The notes beneath the pieces were generated by a model. That model saw only the letters and a program-made list of their open reading frames with translations, was not told where the DNA came from and ran no database searches. This document shows positions 54,801-62,919 of a DNA stretch of 64,000 nt, one piece after another. The DNA comes from Ogataea parapolymorpha DL-1 (Eukaryota > Ascomycota > Pichiomycetes > Pichiales > Pichiaceae), in contig NC_027865.1 of NCBI RefSeq assembly GCF_000187245.1, positions 682,001 to 746,000 on the forward strand. The letters run 5' to 3'. The translations under genes were made by a program, and so were the position numbers. Within the stretch, counting starts at the first letter, position 1. Each line of letters begins with the position of its first letter.

Positions 54801-56389
54801 CAGGCCAAGGTCTTAACATCGAGCAGCGCAAAAGACTCACCATCGGCGTGGAACTTGTCGCCAAACCGCAGCTGCTCCTGTTCCTGGACGAGCCCACGTC
54901 GGGTCTGGACTCGCAGACCGCCTGGTCGATCTGCCAGCTCATGCGGAAACTCTCCAACAGCGGCCAGGCCATTTTGTGCACGATCCACCAGCCGTCAGCC
55001 CGGCTTCTGCAGGAGTTCGACAGACTGCTTTTCCTGGCAGCTGGCGGAAAAACCGTGTATTTTGGTGAGCTTGGACCTAACTGCCAGACGCTGATCGATT
55101 ACTTTGAGAAGAACGGCGCCAAGCCATGTCCTCCGCACGCCAATCCTGCCGAGTGGATGCTGGAAGTCATTGGCGCGGCGCCCGGCTCGCACGCAAAAAG
55201 AGACTACCACGAGGTGTGGACTCATTCTCCAGAAAGAGCTGCTGTTCTAGAGGAACTGCACAGACTGGAAGAAACTGCCGACGAGAAAACACACCAGGAA
55301 GAAGCCAAACAGCGCCAGTTCGCCACGTCGTTCGCAACCCAGTACCATCTTGTCACCAAACGCATGGTCCAGCAGTACATCCGTACACCGTCGTACATCT
55401 ACTCGAAGCTTCTGATGGCCATTGGTGTGTCCATGTTCAACGGGTTCACGTTCTTCCACGCCAACCACACGAAACAAGGTCTCCAGGACCAAATGCTCTC
55501 CATCTATCTTATGTGCATGTCGGGTATGGTCTATTTCCAGCAGCTGCTTCCACTGATCGAAGAAGAGAGAAACGTCTACGAAGTGAGAGAACGGCCGTCG
55601 AAACTGTACAGCTGGTACGCGTTCGTGTCTGCAACGTTCACGGCCGAGCTGCCGTGGAGTTTCATCACCGGCACGCTGTCATTTGTCACATGGTACCTAC
55701 CCCTGGGCCTGTACCGGGACGCGGAGCAGACAAACTCCGTTTCTGAGCGCGCCGGCCTGGTTTGGTTGTACCTGACGTTTTTCTACATGTACGCCACGAC
55801 TCTTGGCTACTTCTGCTCGTTCGGACTGCAGGTGATGTCCAACGGAATGAACAACTCGTTCATGGTGTTTATGCTGTCGATGAACTTCTCCGGAGTGCTG
55901 ATCTATCCTACCGGTTTCTGGACCTGGTTATATCACGTTTCTCCGCTGACATGGTGGATCGGCGGCATTGTTCCTGCGGGAATCCGCGATACGAGAATCC
56001 GCTGTGCTAGTGACGAGTACGTCAAATTCCCGCCTCTATCTGGCCAAACGTGCGGTCAATATATGCAGGAGTTTATCACCAAGAATGGCGGCGGATATGT
56101 GGTGAATCCTGACGCCACAGATATGTGCGAGTTCTGCTCAATGTCCAACTCCAACCAGTTCCTTCTGGGAAGACACATGAACCCAGACCATATGTGGAGA
56201 AACTTTGGACTGATCATCGCCTACACGGCATTCAACATTATTTGTACATATGCCTTCTACTACATCTTCCGTGTTCCAAAGAAGGGCAGCCGCGTGGAGA
56301 AGGAAACCTTCTTTATTGAGGAAGAAGACGAAGAAGACGAGAAAGCTGCACCAAAGAAATGGTGGCAGAAACTTGGCAAGAAAAATTAA
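51899..56389 (+). CDS. PDR/CDR-type (ABCG) pleiotropic drug efflux pump
   Basis: From ATG 51899 (MSDSISVKSGDSQYFGFDSN) the product has 1496 residues in the full (NBD-TMD)x2 layout. NBD1 has the degenerate Walker A GRPGAGCST (near 174; Cys replaces Lys, as in all PDR pumps), signature VSGGERKRVS and CWDNSTRGLDSATALEF. NBD2 has GASGAGKTT (near 869), LNIEQRKRLTIGVEL and FLDEPTSGLDSQTAW. Extracellular loop 3 (NTICNTLGAEAGETTISGTK) and KWRNWGINLSFAIFFLGVYL are closer to Candida Cdr1 and Pdr5 than to Snq2. It exports azoles and other lipophilic drugs across the plasma membrane. The frame extends 84 codons upstream over the TATA region, so 51899 is preferred. The C terminus ends KKWWQKLGKKN. Confidence 0.94.
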   Translation: MSDSISVKSGDSQYFGFDSNVETQVRGLARELSHVSAYETEKNDNDARSLIRTLTNYSQVPGVNPFVEDGIDSRLNPDSDDFDSKLWIQNMRKLMDSDPEYYKPASLSVAFRNLRASGVVSSEDYQTTILTAPIKFVMENFNNTFRKHVESRYFDILKPMDGLILPGTFTLVLGRPGAGCSTFLKTVASQTYGFKVAPESIISYDGFSPKDIESNYRGEVTFSAEKDEHYPQLTVRQTLGFAAKLKAPRNRPQGVSAQAYADHMTKVYMAMYGLSHTADTKVGNDFVKGVSGGERKRVSTAELSLCGSKIQCWDNSTRGLDSATALEFLRALKTSATVLRTTPITSVYQCSEDSYNLFDNVLLLYEGYQIYYGPASHAKQFFQKMGYVCPPRQTTADFLTSLTSPKERIPREGMENRVPRTPKEFNDYWRQSPEYADMVAQTDAYIKKSAADDLREQFHQSHVARQEKGSRSRSPYTSTYWTQVRENMRRYWWKIKGDPSLLYFHIFFRVAISLVISSLYYNLKNTTSDLYYRGACMFFATMFNAMSVMMEVITCFEARQIAEKHKKYALYHPSTDALASVITEIPNKVIINTGFNLVFYFMVNFRRTPGHFFFYLLTNLTSTFTMSHMMRSLASLFRTLSEAMTPSMFLVSLLVLYTGFAVPVKDMHGWSRWINYLDPIAYAFEALIANEFHGRQFECNDFIPGYPGVPQENTICNTLGAEAGETTISGTKYIALAYKYYAKHKWRNWGINLSFAIFFLGVYLLLVENSKSAMQKGDVLLFLSSWFKTPTHARAKSDIETANNIESVNYAKDEAGSSSDSGRLATGNGIFHWRDVCFDIKVGKKPKRILDHVDGWVKPGTLTALMGASGAGKTTLLDVLANRVTIGVVTGSIFVNGQERNQSFQRFTGYAQQQDLHIQTATVRESLRFSAYLRQDASVSKQEKDDYVEEIIRVLEMESYADAVVGEAGQGLNIEQRKRLTIGVELVAKPQLLLFLDEPTSGLDSQTAWSICQLMRKLSNSGQAILCTIHQPSARLLQEFDRLLFLAAGGKTVYFGELGPNCQTLIDYFEKNGAKPCPPHANPAEWMLEVIGAAPGSHAKRDYHEVWTHSPERAAVLEELHRLEETADEKTHQEEAKQRQFATSFATQYHLVTKRMVQQYIRTPSYIYSKLLMAIGVSMFNGFTFFHANHTKQGLQDQMLSIYLMCMSGMVYFQQLLPLIEEERNVYEVRERPSKLYSWYAFVSATFTAELPWSFITGTLSFVTWYLPLGLYRDAEQTNSVSERAGLVWLYLTFFYMYATTLGYFCSFGLQVMSNGMNNSFMVFMLSMNFSGVLIYPTGFWTWLYHVSPLTWWIGGIVPAGIRDTRIRCASDEYVKFPPLSGQTCGQYMQEFITKNGGGYVVNPDATDMCEFCSMSNSNQFLLGRHMNPDHMWRNFGLIIAYTAFNIICTYAFYYIFRVPKKGSRVEKETFFIEEEDEEDEKAAPKKWWQKLGKKN

Positions 56390-56476
56390 TTCTCTAATCT
56401 ATCGATATCATTCGGTCAAGCAAGAAAAATTAATATCATTTAATATTATCTTAATACTCAAGCAAGAAAAATTAAT
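56376..56476 (+). repeat. Three copies of a 15-bp repeat at the end of the ABC gene
   Basis: GCAAGAAAAATTAAT occurs at 56376-56390 (spanning the last codons and stop of the ABC pump), 56420-56434 and 56462-56476. Copies 2 and 3 share four further bases upstream (TCAA) and are 42 bp apart. The pattern suggests local duplication of the gene's extreme 3' end. Confidence 0.75.
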
Positions 56477-56492
56477 TGTAATTATTATCTAT

Positions 56493-57191
56493 TCAATACC
56501 ACTCAAAGTCGTCTGCCCAGTCGCCGGTTGAGGATCCCAGTTTGAACTGTTCGAGTTTTTTCTCGAATTCCTGAGCGTTCTTCTTCTGGATTAGCGACGG
56601 GTCTGGCAAAACGTCTTCCGAGGCAGTTTTTTTGCTTCGTGGGCCCCTGGCCGTAGAATTGTCTTTTTCACGCGCGCGTAACCGTTGAGGTTTCGATCTA
56701 TCCTGGTGGGAACGTTGTGTAGGTTCTGGATCGGCATATCGGCTCTGCAACGGCGGCGCCTTCCATTGAGGATCTATCCGCGAGAGCAGCGAGTTGTCTG
56801 TCTTTTGAGGCTCCCTGCGGCTCCCCTTAGCTCTAGTTGGTTTGTCCTTCGAATGTTCTTTAGGATTATGTCTAGATCCTTGAGATTTTTGCCCTTCTTG
56901 CTTCACCGGGGTCTTATGAACCTCTACAGAGGCTTTTACCGGCAGCAGTCTCTGAGCATTCTTTGAAAGCGTGCCCTTCGACACAGGGACGGTCTCCCAA
57001 TCCGAGTCGTCGCTCACTTCCTCCACAGAGTCCGAAAACTGGGTGTTGTCGCTCTCTCGACTGTGGCTCTCGCGCGACGTTGGCTCGCCTCCAAATCGCT
57101 TGCCCACTAGCTTTTTATCCTGTTTCACAGCCGTCGCCACTGCTTCTGTGTCATCTGCCCACCGCGAAGCGAGAGGCGCTCCGGCTGGCAT
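56493..57191 (-). CDS. Disordered basic protein of unknown function
   Basis: The 232-residue protein is almost entirely charged and polar and should be intrinsically disordered. Two tryptophan-centred motifs stand out: SRWADDTEA at residues 9-17 and DWADDFEWY at the extreme C terminus, plus DSDWETVPV near residue 63. W-acidic repeats like these are usually short linear docking motifs. Basic Arg/Lys/Ser-rich stretches (KPQRLRAREKDNSTARGPRS) could contact RNA. I do not recognise the family. The start at 57191 is 88 bp from the divergent AIM39-like gene, and codon usage resembles neighbouring genes. Confidence 0.7.
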   Translation of the reverse strand: MPAGAPLASRWADDTEAVATAVKQDKKLVGKRFGGEPTSRESHSRESDNTQFSDSVEEVSDDSDWETVPVSKGTLSKNAQRLLPVKASVEVHKTPVKQEGQKSQGSRHNPKEHSKDKPTRAKGSRREPQKTDNSLLSRIDPQWKAPPLQSRYADPEPTQRSHQDRSKPQRLRAREKDNSTARGPRSKKTASEDVLPDPSLIQKKNAQEFEKKLEQFKLGSSTGDWADDFEWY

Positions 57192-57279
57192 AATTAAGAG
57201 TTCTGTATCAAGTCAAAAAAATGTTCGTATTAGTTAATCAATTAATGCGGTAGCCTGGGGAAATTATCTTTTTTATAAC

Positions 57280-58056
57280 ATGTTTAGAAGAGTCTTTTCG
57301 ACAACTCCAATTAGAGCCACCGATCCGCTGTTGGACTCGGTGCAGCAGGCCGTCAAGGCAAAATACTCGAAAACGACGTCCTCGTTCGGTATGAGACTTG
57401 TCAAGGTCTTCCTCCCCACATTGCTCGGCTTGACAGCGTACGTGGGCTACAACTCCTACAATTCCAGACCGGCCTTCATCCCGCTGCTATACGCCAAATC
57501 TTTACCTCTGAGCCGCTCCAAGGAATCCAAAGGCATTGATCTCGACAAATTAAAGGCAAACACTAAGGAAATCCTCCTCTCTAAACTATCCATGAACCAT
57601 ACAATAAAAAACACTCTAGGGCTTCCGCTGCAATTGGGCGAGTTTCTGAGCTTCAACGTCAAGATCGAGTACAAAAACGTGTTTTTTGAAGGTCTCGAAA
57701 TCGACTGCACCAAAAGATGGTTCCCCCCGGAGTTCAGATGGAGCCACCGCGAGTTTGCACCAAAGCTGAAGGACGACCTCAACGGCCTGCTCGAGCCCAT
57801 GACCTCGGACGGGTCCTTCACGCTGGACTCGGTGGAAAACCGCTACGGCAACAAGAGAGATTACAACCTTATAGTGGGCGGATCTATAGAGGCGTACTCA
57901 ACGTTCGACCTGGTGTCGGATGAGGTTGATCCCGGAACTGCGAAAATCACATTCACGGGGACGATACAGTATGACCATATCAAATCTCTGAAAACAGACA
58001 CAATCGTCCTTTCATACAGATCAAACGGCCAGACAGTGGTGCACCAGCTGCTATGA
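57280..58056 (+). CDS. AIM39: Aim39-like mitochondrial membrane protein
   Basis: The 258-residue protein has an N-terminal presequence (MFRRVFSTTPIRATDPLLDS) and one transmembrane helix (about residues 41-57, LVKVFLPTLLGLTAYVG). AFIPLLYAKSLPL then follows. The order helix, F(I/L)PL segment, GLPL near residue 114, then a beta-rich end (ITFTGTIQYDHIKSLK) resembles my recollection of S. cerevisiae Aim39, an uncharacterised mitochondrial protein whose loss affects mitochondrial inheritance. The similarity is moderate. The stop codon overlaps a possible ATG of the next gene in an ATGA arrangement. Confidence 0.65.
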   Translation: MFRRVFSTTPIRATDPLLDSVQQAVKAKYSKTTSSFGMRLVKVFLPTLLGLTAYVGYNSYNSRPAFIPLLYAKSLPLSRSKESKGIDLDKLKANTKEILLSKLSMNHTIKNTLGLPLQLGEFLSFNVKIEYKNVFFEGLEIDCTKRWFPPEFRWSHREFAPKLKDDLNGLLEPMTSDGSFTLDSVENRYGNKRDYNLIVGGSIEAYSTFDLVSDEVDPGTAKITFTGTIQYDHIKSLKTDTIVLSYRSNGQTVVHQLL

Positions 58057-58088
58057 GATCAGGCTGTGCAAAAATATTTTTGCAAAGA

Positions 58089-59159
58089 ATGCCTCCCAAC
58101 GTGTTTGTCAAGAACGGTCTGCGGCATGTTGCACCGTACATGAGACGCATCACTGCCGTTGCTAGGCCGCGCTGGGTGGGGAAGCCATTTCTGGAGGTTC
58201 TGGCGACCGATTTCCGCGGCAGAGACATCAGCAGGTTCAGCGAGCTAATCGATTCTGGAGACATGTATATCTGGCGACGCACGTCAGCAGGCGTGGAAAC
58301 CGTCCGCGGTGCACGGTTACGAACAGAAAAACTGCAGCACGGAGACAGAATCAGCAACAGTATGCATCAACATGAGAAGCCCGTCATTGCGGCCCCGATA
58401 GACGTCGTTTACGAGGACAGCGAGATACTGGTGGTGAACAAGCCGGCCGGAATCCCGGTGCATTCTACATCTGGCTACATTCAGAACACTGTGCTGGAGA
58501 TCCTGAAACACGAACATGGTCAGGGCCAGCTCCATCTATTGTATCGTCTGGACAAGGCTGTTTCTGGGGTGCTAATCATGGCTAAAAATCTAACGAAATT
58601 CAAGCAGCTCCGGGACGAAATCGACGACAAAAAAAGAGTGCACAAAGAGTACATAGCTCGCGTCCGTGGCCAGTTCCCGAGCTCTGTAGCATGCCACGAC
58701 AATGTGGTGGACATTGACCCTTCAAAGAGGTATCAATACGGCGGCGTCGGCGCGTCCAAGAGGGCCTCCACAAATTTCTCGCTACTCGAATATAATTCTG
58801 AGCTGGACGAAAGCACGGTGAAATGCGTGCTTCAAACAGGACGAAAACACCAAATCCGAATACATCTGCGAAATCTGGGACATCCGATCGTGAATGATCC
58901 ACTTTATGGGCCTTCCGGGATTTTGAACGAGCCCATGACCTCGCGGCCGTCCAGTAAAGAATTTTCTCTACTTCAAGAAAAAGCAGAGCAGCTGCGGAGT
59001 GCCATACTACTTCCCGGGAAGTGTGAGGTGTGCGGGTTCCCAAACCACGTCGACCCGACTCCTGAAGAGCTCGTAATATACCTGCATGCCCGCAAATACA
59101 AGGTGCAAGGGTCCTGGAGCTACTGTGCTCCGGACCCTGACTGGGCCAAATTTCTATAG
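58089..59159 (+). CDS. RluA-family RNA pseudouridine synthase (Pus6/Pus9 type)
   Basis: From ATG 58089 the product has 356 residues. The N-terminal module (PRWVGKPFLEVLATDFRGRD) matches the yeast Pus6/Pus8/Pus9 group. The catalytic core has VNKPAGIPVHSTSGY and the Asp-containing YRLDKAVSGVLIMAKN (Asp near residue 155; most relatives have HRLD). The C-terminal zinc-ribbon-like segment has CEVCG and EELVIYLHARKY. Pus6 modifies U31 and Pus9 U32 of tRNAs; I cannot choose between them. An in-frame ATG at 58053 overlaps the previous stop and would add MRSGCAKIFLQR, a plausible mitochondrial signal, so two isoforms are possible. Confidence 0.85.
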   Translation: MPPNVFVKNGLRHVAPYMRRITAVARPRWVGKPFLEVLATDFRGRDISRFSELIDSGDMYIWRRTSAGVETVRGARLRTEKLQHGDRISNSMHQHEKPVIAAPIDVVYEDSEILVVNKPAGIPVHSTSGYIQNTVLEILKHEHGQGQLHLLYRLDKAVSGVLIMAKNLTKFKQLRDEIDDKKRVHKEYIARVRGQFPSSVACHDNVVDIDPSKRYQYGGVGASKRASTNFSLLEYNSELDESTVKCVLQTGRKHQIRIHLRNLGHPIVNDPLYGPSGILNEPMTSRPSSKEFSLLQEKAEQLRSAILLPGKCEVCGFPNHVDPTPEELVIYLHARKYKVQGSWSYCAPDPDWAKFL

Positions 59160-59172
59160 TGTACATAAATCG

Positions 59173-59178
59173 ACGCGT
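59173..59178. promoter_or_regulatory. MCB element upstream of RAD18
   Basis: ACGCGT at 59173-59178 lies about 41 bp before the RAD18 ATG, inside ATCGACGCGTCG, with another CGCG immediately after. It matches the MBF site also found at PCNA. Confidence 0.5.
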
Positions 59179-59218
59179 CGCGCAATCGAAAAATATTTAA
59201 ATATTTGTAAGATAACTG

Positions 59219-60166
59219 ATGGCGACATTCACCGATCCGCTCGACTCCATCACCGATCCGAGCGACTGGGCCGACTCCAGTTTCCCAAACCTGTCCAAGC
59301 TAGATTCGCTTCTCCGCTGCCACATTTGCAAAGATTTTCTAAAGGCCCCGGTGTTGACGTCCTGCGACCATATATTCTGCTCTGTGTGTATCAGACGCAG
59401 TTTGGAGAGCGACAAGAAATGTCCTTTGTGTCATGAGGAAACGTACGAAAGCAAGCTGCGCAAGGTGCTTCTTCTGGACGAGATATCATCGTGGTTCACA
59501 CGAAACCGACCAGAACTGCTTGACAAACACAGGCCGACTGCGAATAACACCCCAGAGCCCGTGGCTGCACCAGAGCCGGAAAAACCTGCAGTGCCGCTCA
59601 GATACGAGTCGCGCAAGAAACGCGCGGCCGAGGAGCCGCTCGTGGAGTGTCCGGTATGCTCCACGTTCATGTCTGCGGACGAGCTGCAGACATCCCATAT
59701 AGACAGTTGTCTGGCCAACAAGCGGGCCAGGCCGAGCCCGAGCCGGCCGGTGATTTCGAGTTTTTTCAAGAAAGAGCGCACGCCCCAGACACAGCCCGAG
59801 TTCGTCAAGAAGAAGACCAAGATCACCAATTTGGACCCGACTATATCCACCAACAAGCTCAAGGAAAAGCTTAACTATTGGAACCTTCCGACAAGCGGGA
59901 CACGGCACCAGATGGAAACCCGGATGAAGGAGTTTATCAGCATGTATAACGCGAATCTGGACTCGGTAAATCCCGTTGACGACCGCGTGTTGATCAACCG
60001 GCTCATGAAATGGGAAGGGACGTACTCGCTGAGCAAAACGGCGGGCGACACCGAGGAGGATGGTGCGCAGTGGCGCAGAAAGTACCAAAAGGAATACGAC
60101 GAACTGATAAAACAGGCCAGAGCCAACATGAACCGCATCAATACCAAATTAGATAGTACCGATTAA
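59219..60166 (+). CDS. RAD18: Rad18 E3 ubiquitin ligase
   Basis: The 315-residue protein has the Rad18 domain order. A C3HC4 RING lies at residues 34-73 (CHICKDFLKAPVLTSCDHIF, then CPLC). A UBZ-type finger is near 141-163 (CPVCSTFMSADELQTSHIDS, then C). A SAP DNA-binding motif is near 196-232 (TISTNKLKEKLNYWNLPTSG). A C-terminal Rad6-binding region follows. With Rad6 it mono-ubiquitinates PCNA at stalled forks to trigger translesion synthesis. Shorter than S. cerevisiae Rad18 (487) but complete. The stop codon is 1 bp from that of the convergent pyridoxal kinase gene. Confidence 0.95.
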   Translation: MATFTDPLDSITDPSDWADSSFPNLSKLDSLLRCHICKDFLKAPVLTSCDHIFCSVCIRRSLESDKKCPLCHEETYESKLRKVLLLDEISSWFTRNRPELLDKHRPTANNTPEPVAAPEPEKPAVPLRYESRKKRAAEEPLVECPVCSTFMSADELQTSHIDSCLANKRARPSPSRPVISSFFKKERTPQTQPEFVKKKTKITNLDPTISTNKLKEKLNYWNLPTSGTRHQMETRMKEFISMYNANLDSVNPVDDRVLINRLMKWEGTYSLSKTAGDTEEDGAQWRRKYQKEYDELIKQARANMNRINTKLDSTD

Positions 60167-60167
60167 T

Positions 60168-61001
60168 CTATTCTATTATGTCCTTGCTTTCCACCAGCTT
60201 GAGCGACGGGATGTACGGCATGCTGCCGATACTCATTTTCGCGTCGGTGAGCTCCAAAGTGCGCTTCAAGACCCGCTGCACCACGTCGACCGTGTGTTTG
60301 AGCGACGTTTCGAGGTTTTTGGTGCGGTGGAAAATGTCTGTCAGCAGTCCCAGAAACAGGTCCCCAGACCCGGAGAAAACTGCAGGAACCTGATCGACCG
60401 GCACTGCAAACGTCCTTTCTCGGTCCAGACACCCAATGCAGTACATTGCGCCATCCAGGTTGACCGATGTGATCACCACGTACTGCACGTTGTAGAGATC
60501 GTAGAACCGGGTAACACTAGCGGTAAGCGAGTTCCAGTCCGAGATCTTGGTGTCTGTGAGCGTTTCTATCTCGAACTGGTTGGGCGTTGTCAGCGTGACC
60601 AGGCCGGCTGGATCCTGCAGGATGCGTTTATAGACAGGAATGAGGTTTTGGTCGACGTACAGCTTGTCGTTGTCGCCGAGGATGGGATCGAGCACCACCA
60701 GCGGTTTGTAGCTCAGTTTGGCTAGAATGTCAGCGATACATTCGAGATTCGGCACGCTGGCAACATATCCAACAATGACGGCGTCGTACTCTAGCCCGAT
60801 CTCCACAAGCCCCTCGAAAATGTCTGCGATTGTAGCCGCGTCGGTCTTGGAGCCCTTGAAAGTTCTGAAGCCGGGATGATTCGAGAGGTTCGTTGTGTTG
60901 ATGCAATCGACGTTCCATCCACGCAGGTTCAATGGGAACTGGATCGCTCTGTTACCTACCGTGCCATGGACAACATGGGACGAGAAAGACAGAACGTTCA
61001 T
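60168..61001 (-). CDS. BUD16: Pyridoxal kinase (Bud16/Bud17)
   Basis: From ATG 61001 (MNVLSFSSHVVHGTVGNRAI) the product has 277 residues. Features of PdxK-type ribokinase-fold enzymes are the N-terminal SSHVVHGTVGNRA substrate loop, VLDPILGDNDKLYV, LTTPNQFEIETLT, and GSGDLFLGLL with the catalytic Asp near residue 218. It phosphorylates pyridoxal, pyridoxine and pyridoxamine to the cofactor form. S. cerevisiae has two paralogues, BUD16 and BUD17, and the symbol chosen is nominal. In-frame sequence upstream of 61001 lacks an ATG. Confidence 0.9.
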   Translation of the reverse strand: MNVLSFSSHVVHGTVGNRAIQFPLNLRGWNVDCINTTNLSNHPGFRTFKGSKTDAATIADIFEGLVEIGLEYDAVIVGYVASVPNLECIADILAKLSYKPLVVLDPILGDNDKLYVDQNLIPVYKRILQDPAGLVTLTTPNQFEIETLTDTKISDWNSLTASVTRFYDLYNVQYVVITSVNLDGAMYCIGCLDRERTFAVPVDQVPAVFSGSGDLFLGLLTDIFHRTKNLETSLKHTVDVVQRVLKRTLELTDAKMSIGSMPYIPSLKLVESKDIIE

Positions 61002-61082
61002 TGAAGATAAGAAAAAAAATATATGCACTCAAGACTTCTTTATAAATTTATTATATACACTTGCCGTAACTTTATCCGAAAC

Positions 61083-62534
61083 TTATTTTTTCAAGCCCAA
61101 AGACAGACCTTTCTCTCTTCTGGCGTGCGAAAGTGCAGCAATGACGGCTGCACCAACACCAGATCCGTCCTCGGCCTGTTTGATCTGGATAGGGTGGTCC
61201 TTCATGTCAATACCGTCCCAGCCGAACACGTCGCTCAAGCCCTGTGCTGCTCTCTCTGGGAAGTATGGGTACTTGAGGAAGACAGATCCGTCAGCGGCAA
61301 TGTGGCACTTCTTGTAGTTCATCTTTTTGCAGACGGCAGAGATACCGCAAATCGAGAGTCTGGCTGCTCTGGTTCCAATAAATTGCGACAGCTTTCTCAC
61401 GTACAGTCTCTCCTCGAAAGTGGTGTCGATGAAGAGTTTGTTGGAGAACTCATTCGAGACGACGCTCAATGAAGGGGTGTCGTCGGCCTCGGCGATTGAC
61501 AGGAAAGATGTGTCCAAGAAGTATGGGGTTTCTAGATTCTTGATCTGCTCGGAAGATTCAGTGTAGCTCTTGAAAATGAGTCCCTTTTTGTAGGTGTCCA
61601 GCATGATCATTCTCAGAAGCTCTCCTAGGTAGTAGCCGGAAGTCATTTTCTCGAAAGCCTGCTGGCCTGGTCTTGGAGACTCATCGTCAATTCTGATGTC
61701 GAACTTGGTTCTAGGAAGAACCTTGTGTGCGTTATCGAAAGAACCGTATTCGCAGTTGATCAACATAGGAGATTCTGGGTCGATATCGTCGTAAAGTTTT
61801 CCCTTGAGCTTAGGGATGTTCTTGATCCGGTCGTAGTATGCACCGTTGACACCAGTACCAAAAATACAGCCCATCTCTGTGAGCTCGTCTGTGTATCTTG
61901 AGGCAACAAGGGTTCCGCTTGTGTCGTTAATCAGGGCACCCATCTTGATAGGCAGGCCCTTCTTCTCGACCTGTTCCATCAGAAGAGGCACCACATCGTG
62001 GCCCTCGACATTAGGAATATCAAAACCTTTGGTCCATCTCTGGAGAACACCCTCGAAAATGCTGTTTTGCGTGGCTGGGTACGAAAAAGTGAATCCCAGG
62101 GGGAAAACAGCGTCGGATGGAATTCCGTCAGGGTGTTTCGACTGGAGGAAATCTTCCAGACATTGAGCAATGAACTCAAACAGCTCGTCTCTGTTCTTGG
62201 TTGTTCTCATGTGGCTTGGGATGTGGTACTTAGTTTGCTCGGTAGAAAACTTGTGGTCTCCAAGCAAGTGAACAAGGACTACACGAAGGTTTGTTCCTCC
62301 CAAGTCGATGGCAAGGTAATCACCGGTCTCAGAACCGTTCGGATATTCCAACACCCAAGCAGGGTTCATAGGGATACCGGTAGGATCTGTTCCATCCGCG
62401 TTACCTCTCTCGAGTTCCTCGATGAAGTACTCGATGACCTTGTGGAGAGTCTCGGTTGGCACCCAGAACAGCTTCTTGTAGGTCTCGATCTCTTTGGCCA
62501 GGTCTGCTGGCAGCGGTTTGTCGTCGATAGTCAT
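61083..62534 (-). CDS. HXK1: Hexokinase
   Basis: The 483-residue enzyme has all hexokinase motifs. Phosphate loops are AIDLGGTNLRVVLV (near 84) and GTGVNGAYYD (near 222). The sugar-binding segment FTFSYP precedes the catalytic Asp in ALINDTSGTLVASRY (near 200), and ADGSVFLKYP and GSGVGAAVIAA close the ATP site. The length equals the single hexokinase of H. polymorpha as I recall it. It phosphorylates glucose and fructose and in yeasts also acts in catabolite repression. On the minus strand TATAAAA lies about 60 bp upstream, and two Mig1-type boxes lie about 175 bp upstream. Confidence 0.95.
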   Translation of the reverse strand: MTIDDKPLPADLAKEIETYKKLFWVPTETLHKVIEYFIEELERGNADGTDPTGIPMNPAWVLEYPNGSETGDYLAIDLGGTNLRVVLVHLLGDHKFSTEQTKYHIPSHMRTTKNRDELFEFIAQCLEDFLQSKHPDGIPSDAVFPLGFTFSYPATQNSIFEGVLQRWTKGFDIPNVEGHDVVPLLMEQVEKKGLPIKMGALINDTSGTLVASRYTDELTEMGCIFGTGVNGAYYDRIKNIPKLKGKLYDDIDPESPMLINCEYGSFDNAHKVLPRTKFDIRIDDESPRPGQQAFEKMTSGYYLGELLRMIMLDTYKKGLIFKSYTESSEQIKNLETPYFLDTSFLSIAEADDTPSLSVVSNEFSNKLFIDTTFEERLYVRKLSQFIGTRAARLSICGISAVCKKMNYKKCHIAADGSVFLKYPYFPERAAQGLSDVFGWDGIDMKDHPIQIKQAEDGSGVGAAVIAALSHARREKGLSLGLKK

Positions 62535-62919
62535 TATAGGCTAAAATATAATAATGTGGTATTATTTTTCTAAACTGAGAATAAACCTCTTTTTATATTC
62601 TACTCTGGTGGTCCGGAAAAATTCTTTAGGACAACGCACCACCCCTCGGCATACATTTCTCCAGCGAGCTCCACCTAACTCCACTTGCATCACTATAAGC
62701 ATATACTGGGGTAGTACTGGGGTCATACTACTGCATTATTCAACAATAGAAAAGTCTCCAGATTTATAAAGATGTGCACCAGCCTATGCTGAAAATGTAA
62801 ATCGAAAATTTCTAGCAAACAATAGCGACTGGCTTTTTTCGTAAAATTCGCACACGTTTTTCCGTGGCCATGCAGGTGCGACAAAAACAGTCGGAAAAAG
62901 TCGCCCATCTGATGTCATC
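62535..62919. promoter_or_regulatory. Hexokinase promoter with tandem Mig1-like boxes
   Basis: In this 385-bp gap CTGGGG occurs twice, within the 11-bp-spaced repeats ACTGGGGT at 62705-62712 and 62716-62723. The first is preceded by ATATA, fitting the Mig1 consensus WWWWWSYGGGG exactly; the second has one G in the A/T block. A TATAAAA for hexokinase lies at 62591-62597 (minus strand). The 62760-62919 part is the 3' side of the ABC gene with no further feature. Confidence 0.55.

Noticed and set aside
53396..54988. 530-codon frame antisense to the ABC pump
   Set aside because: His/Arg/Glu-rich mirror of a conserved transporter; no domain and no promoter.
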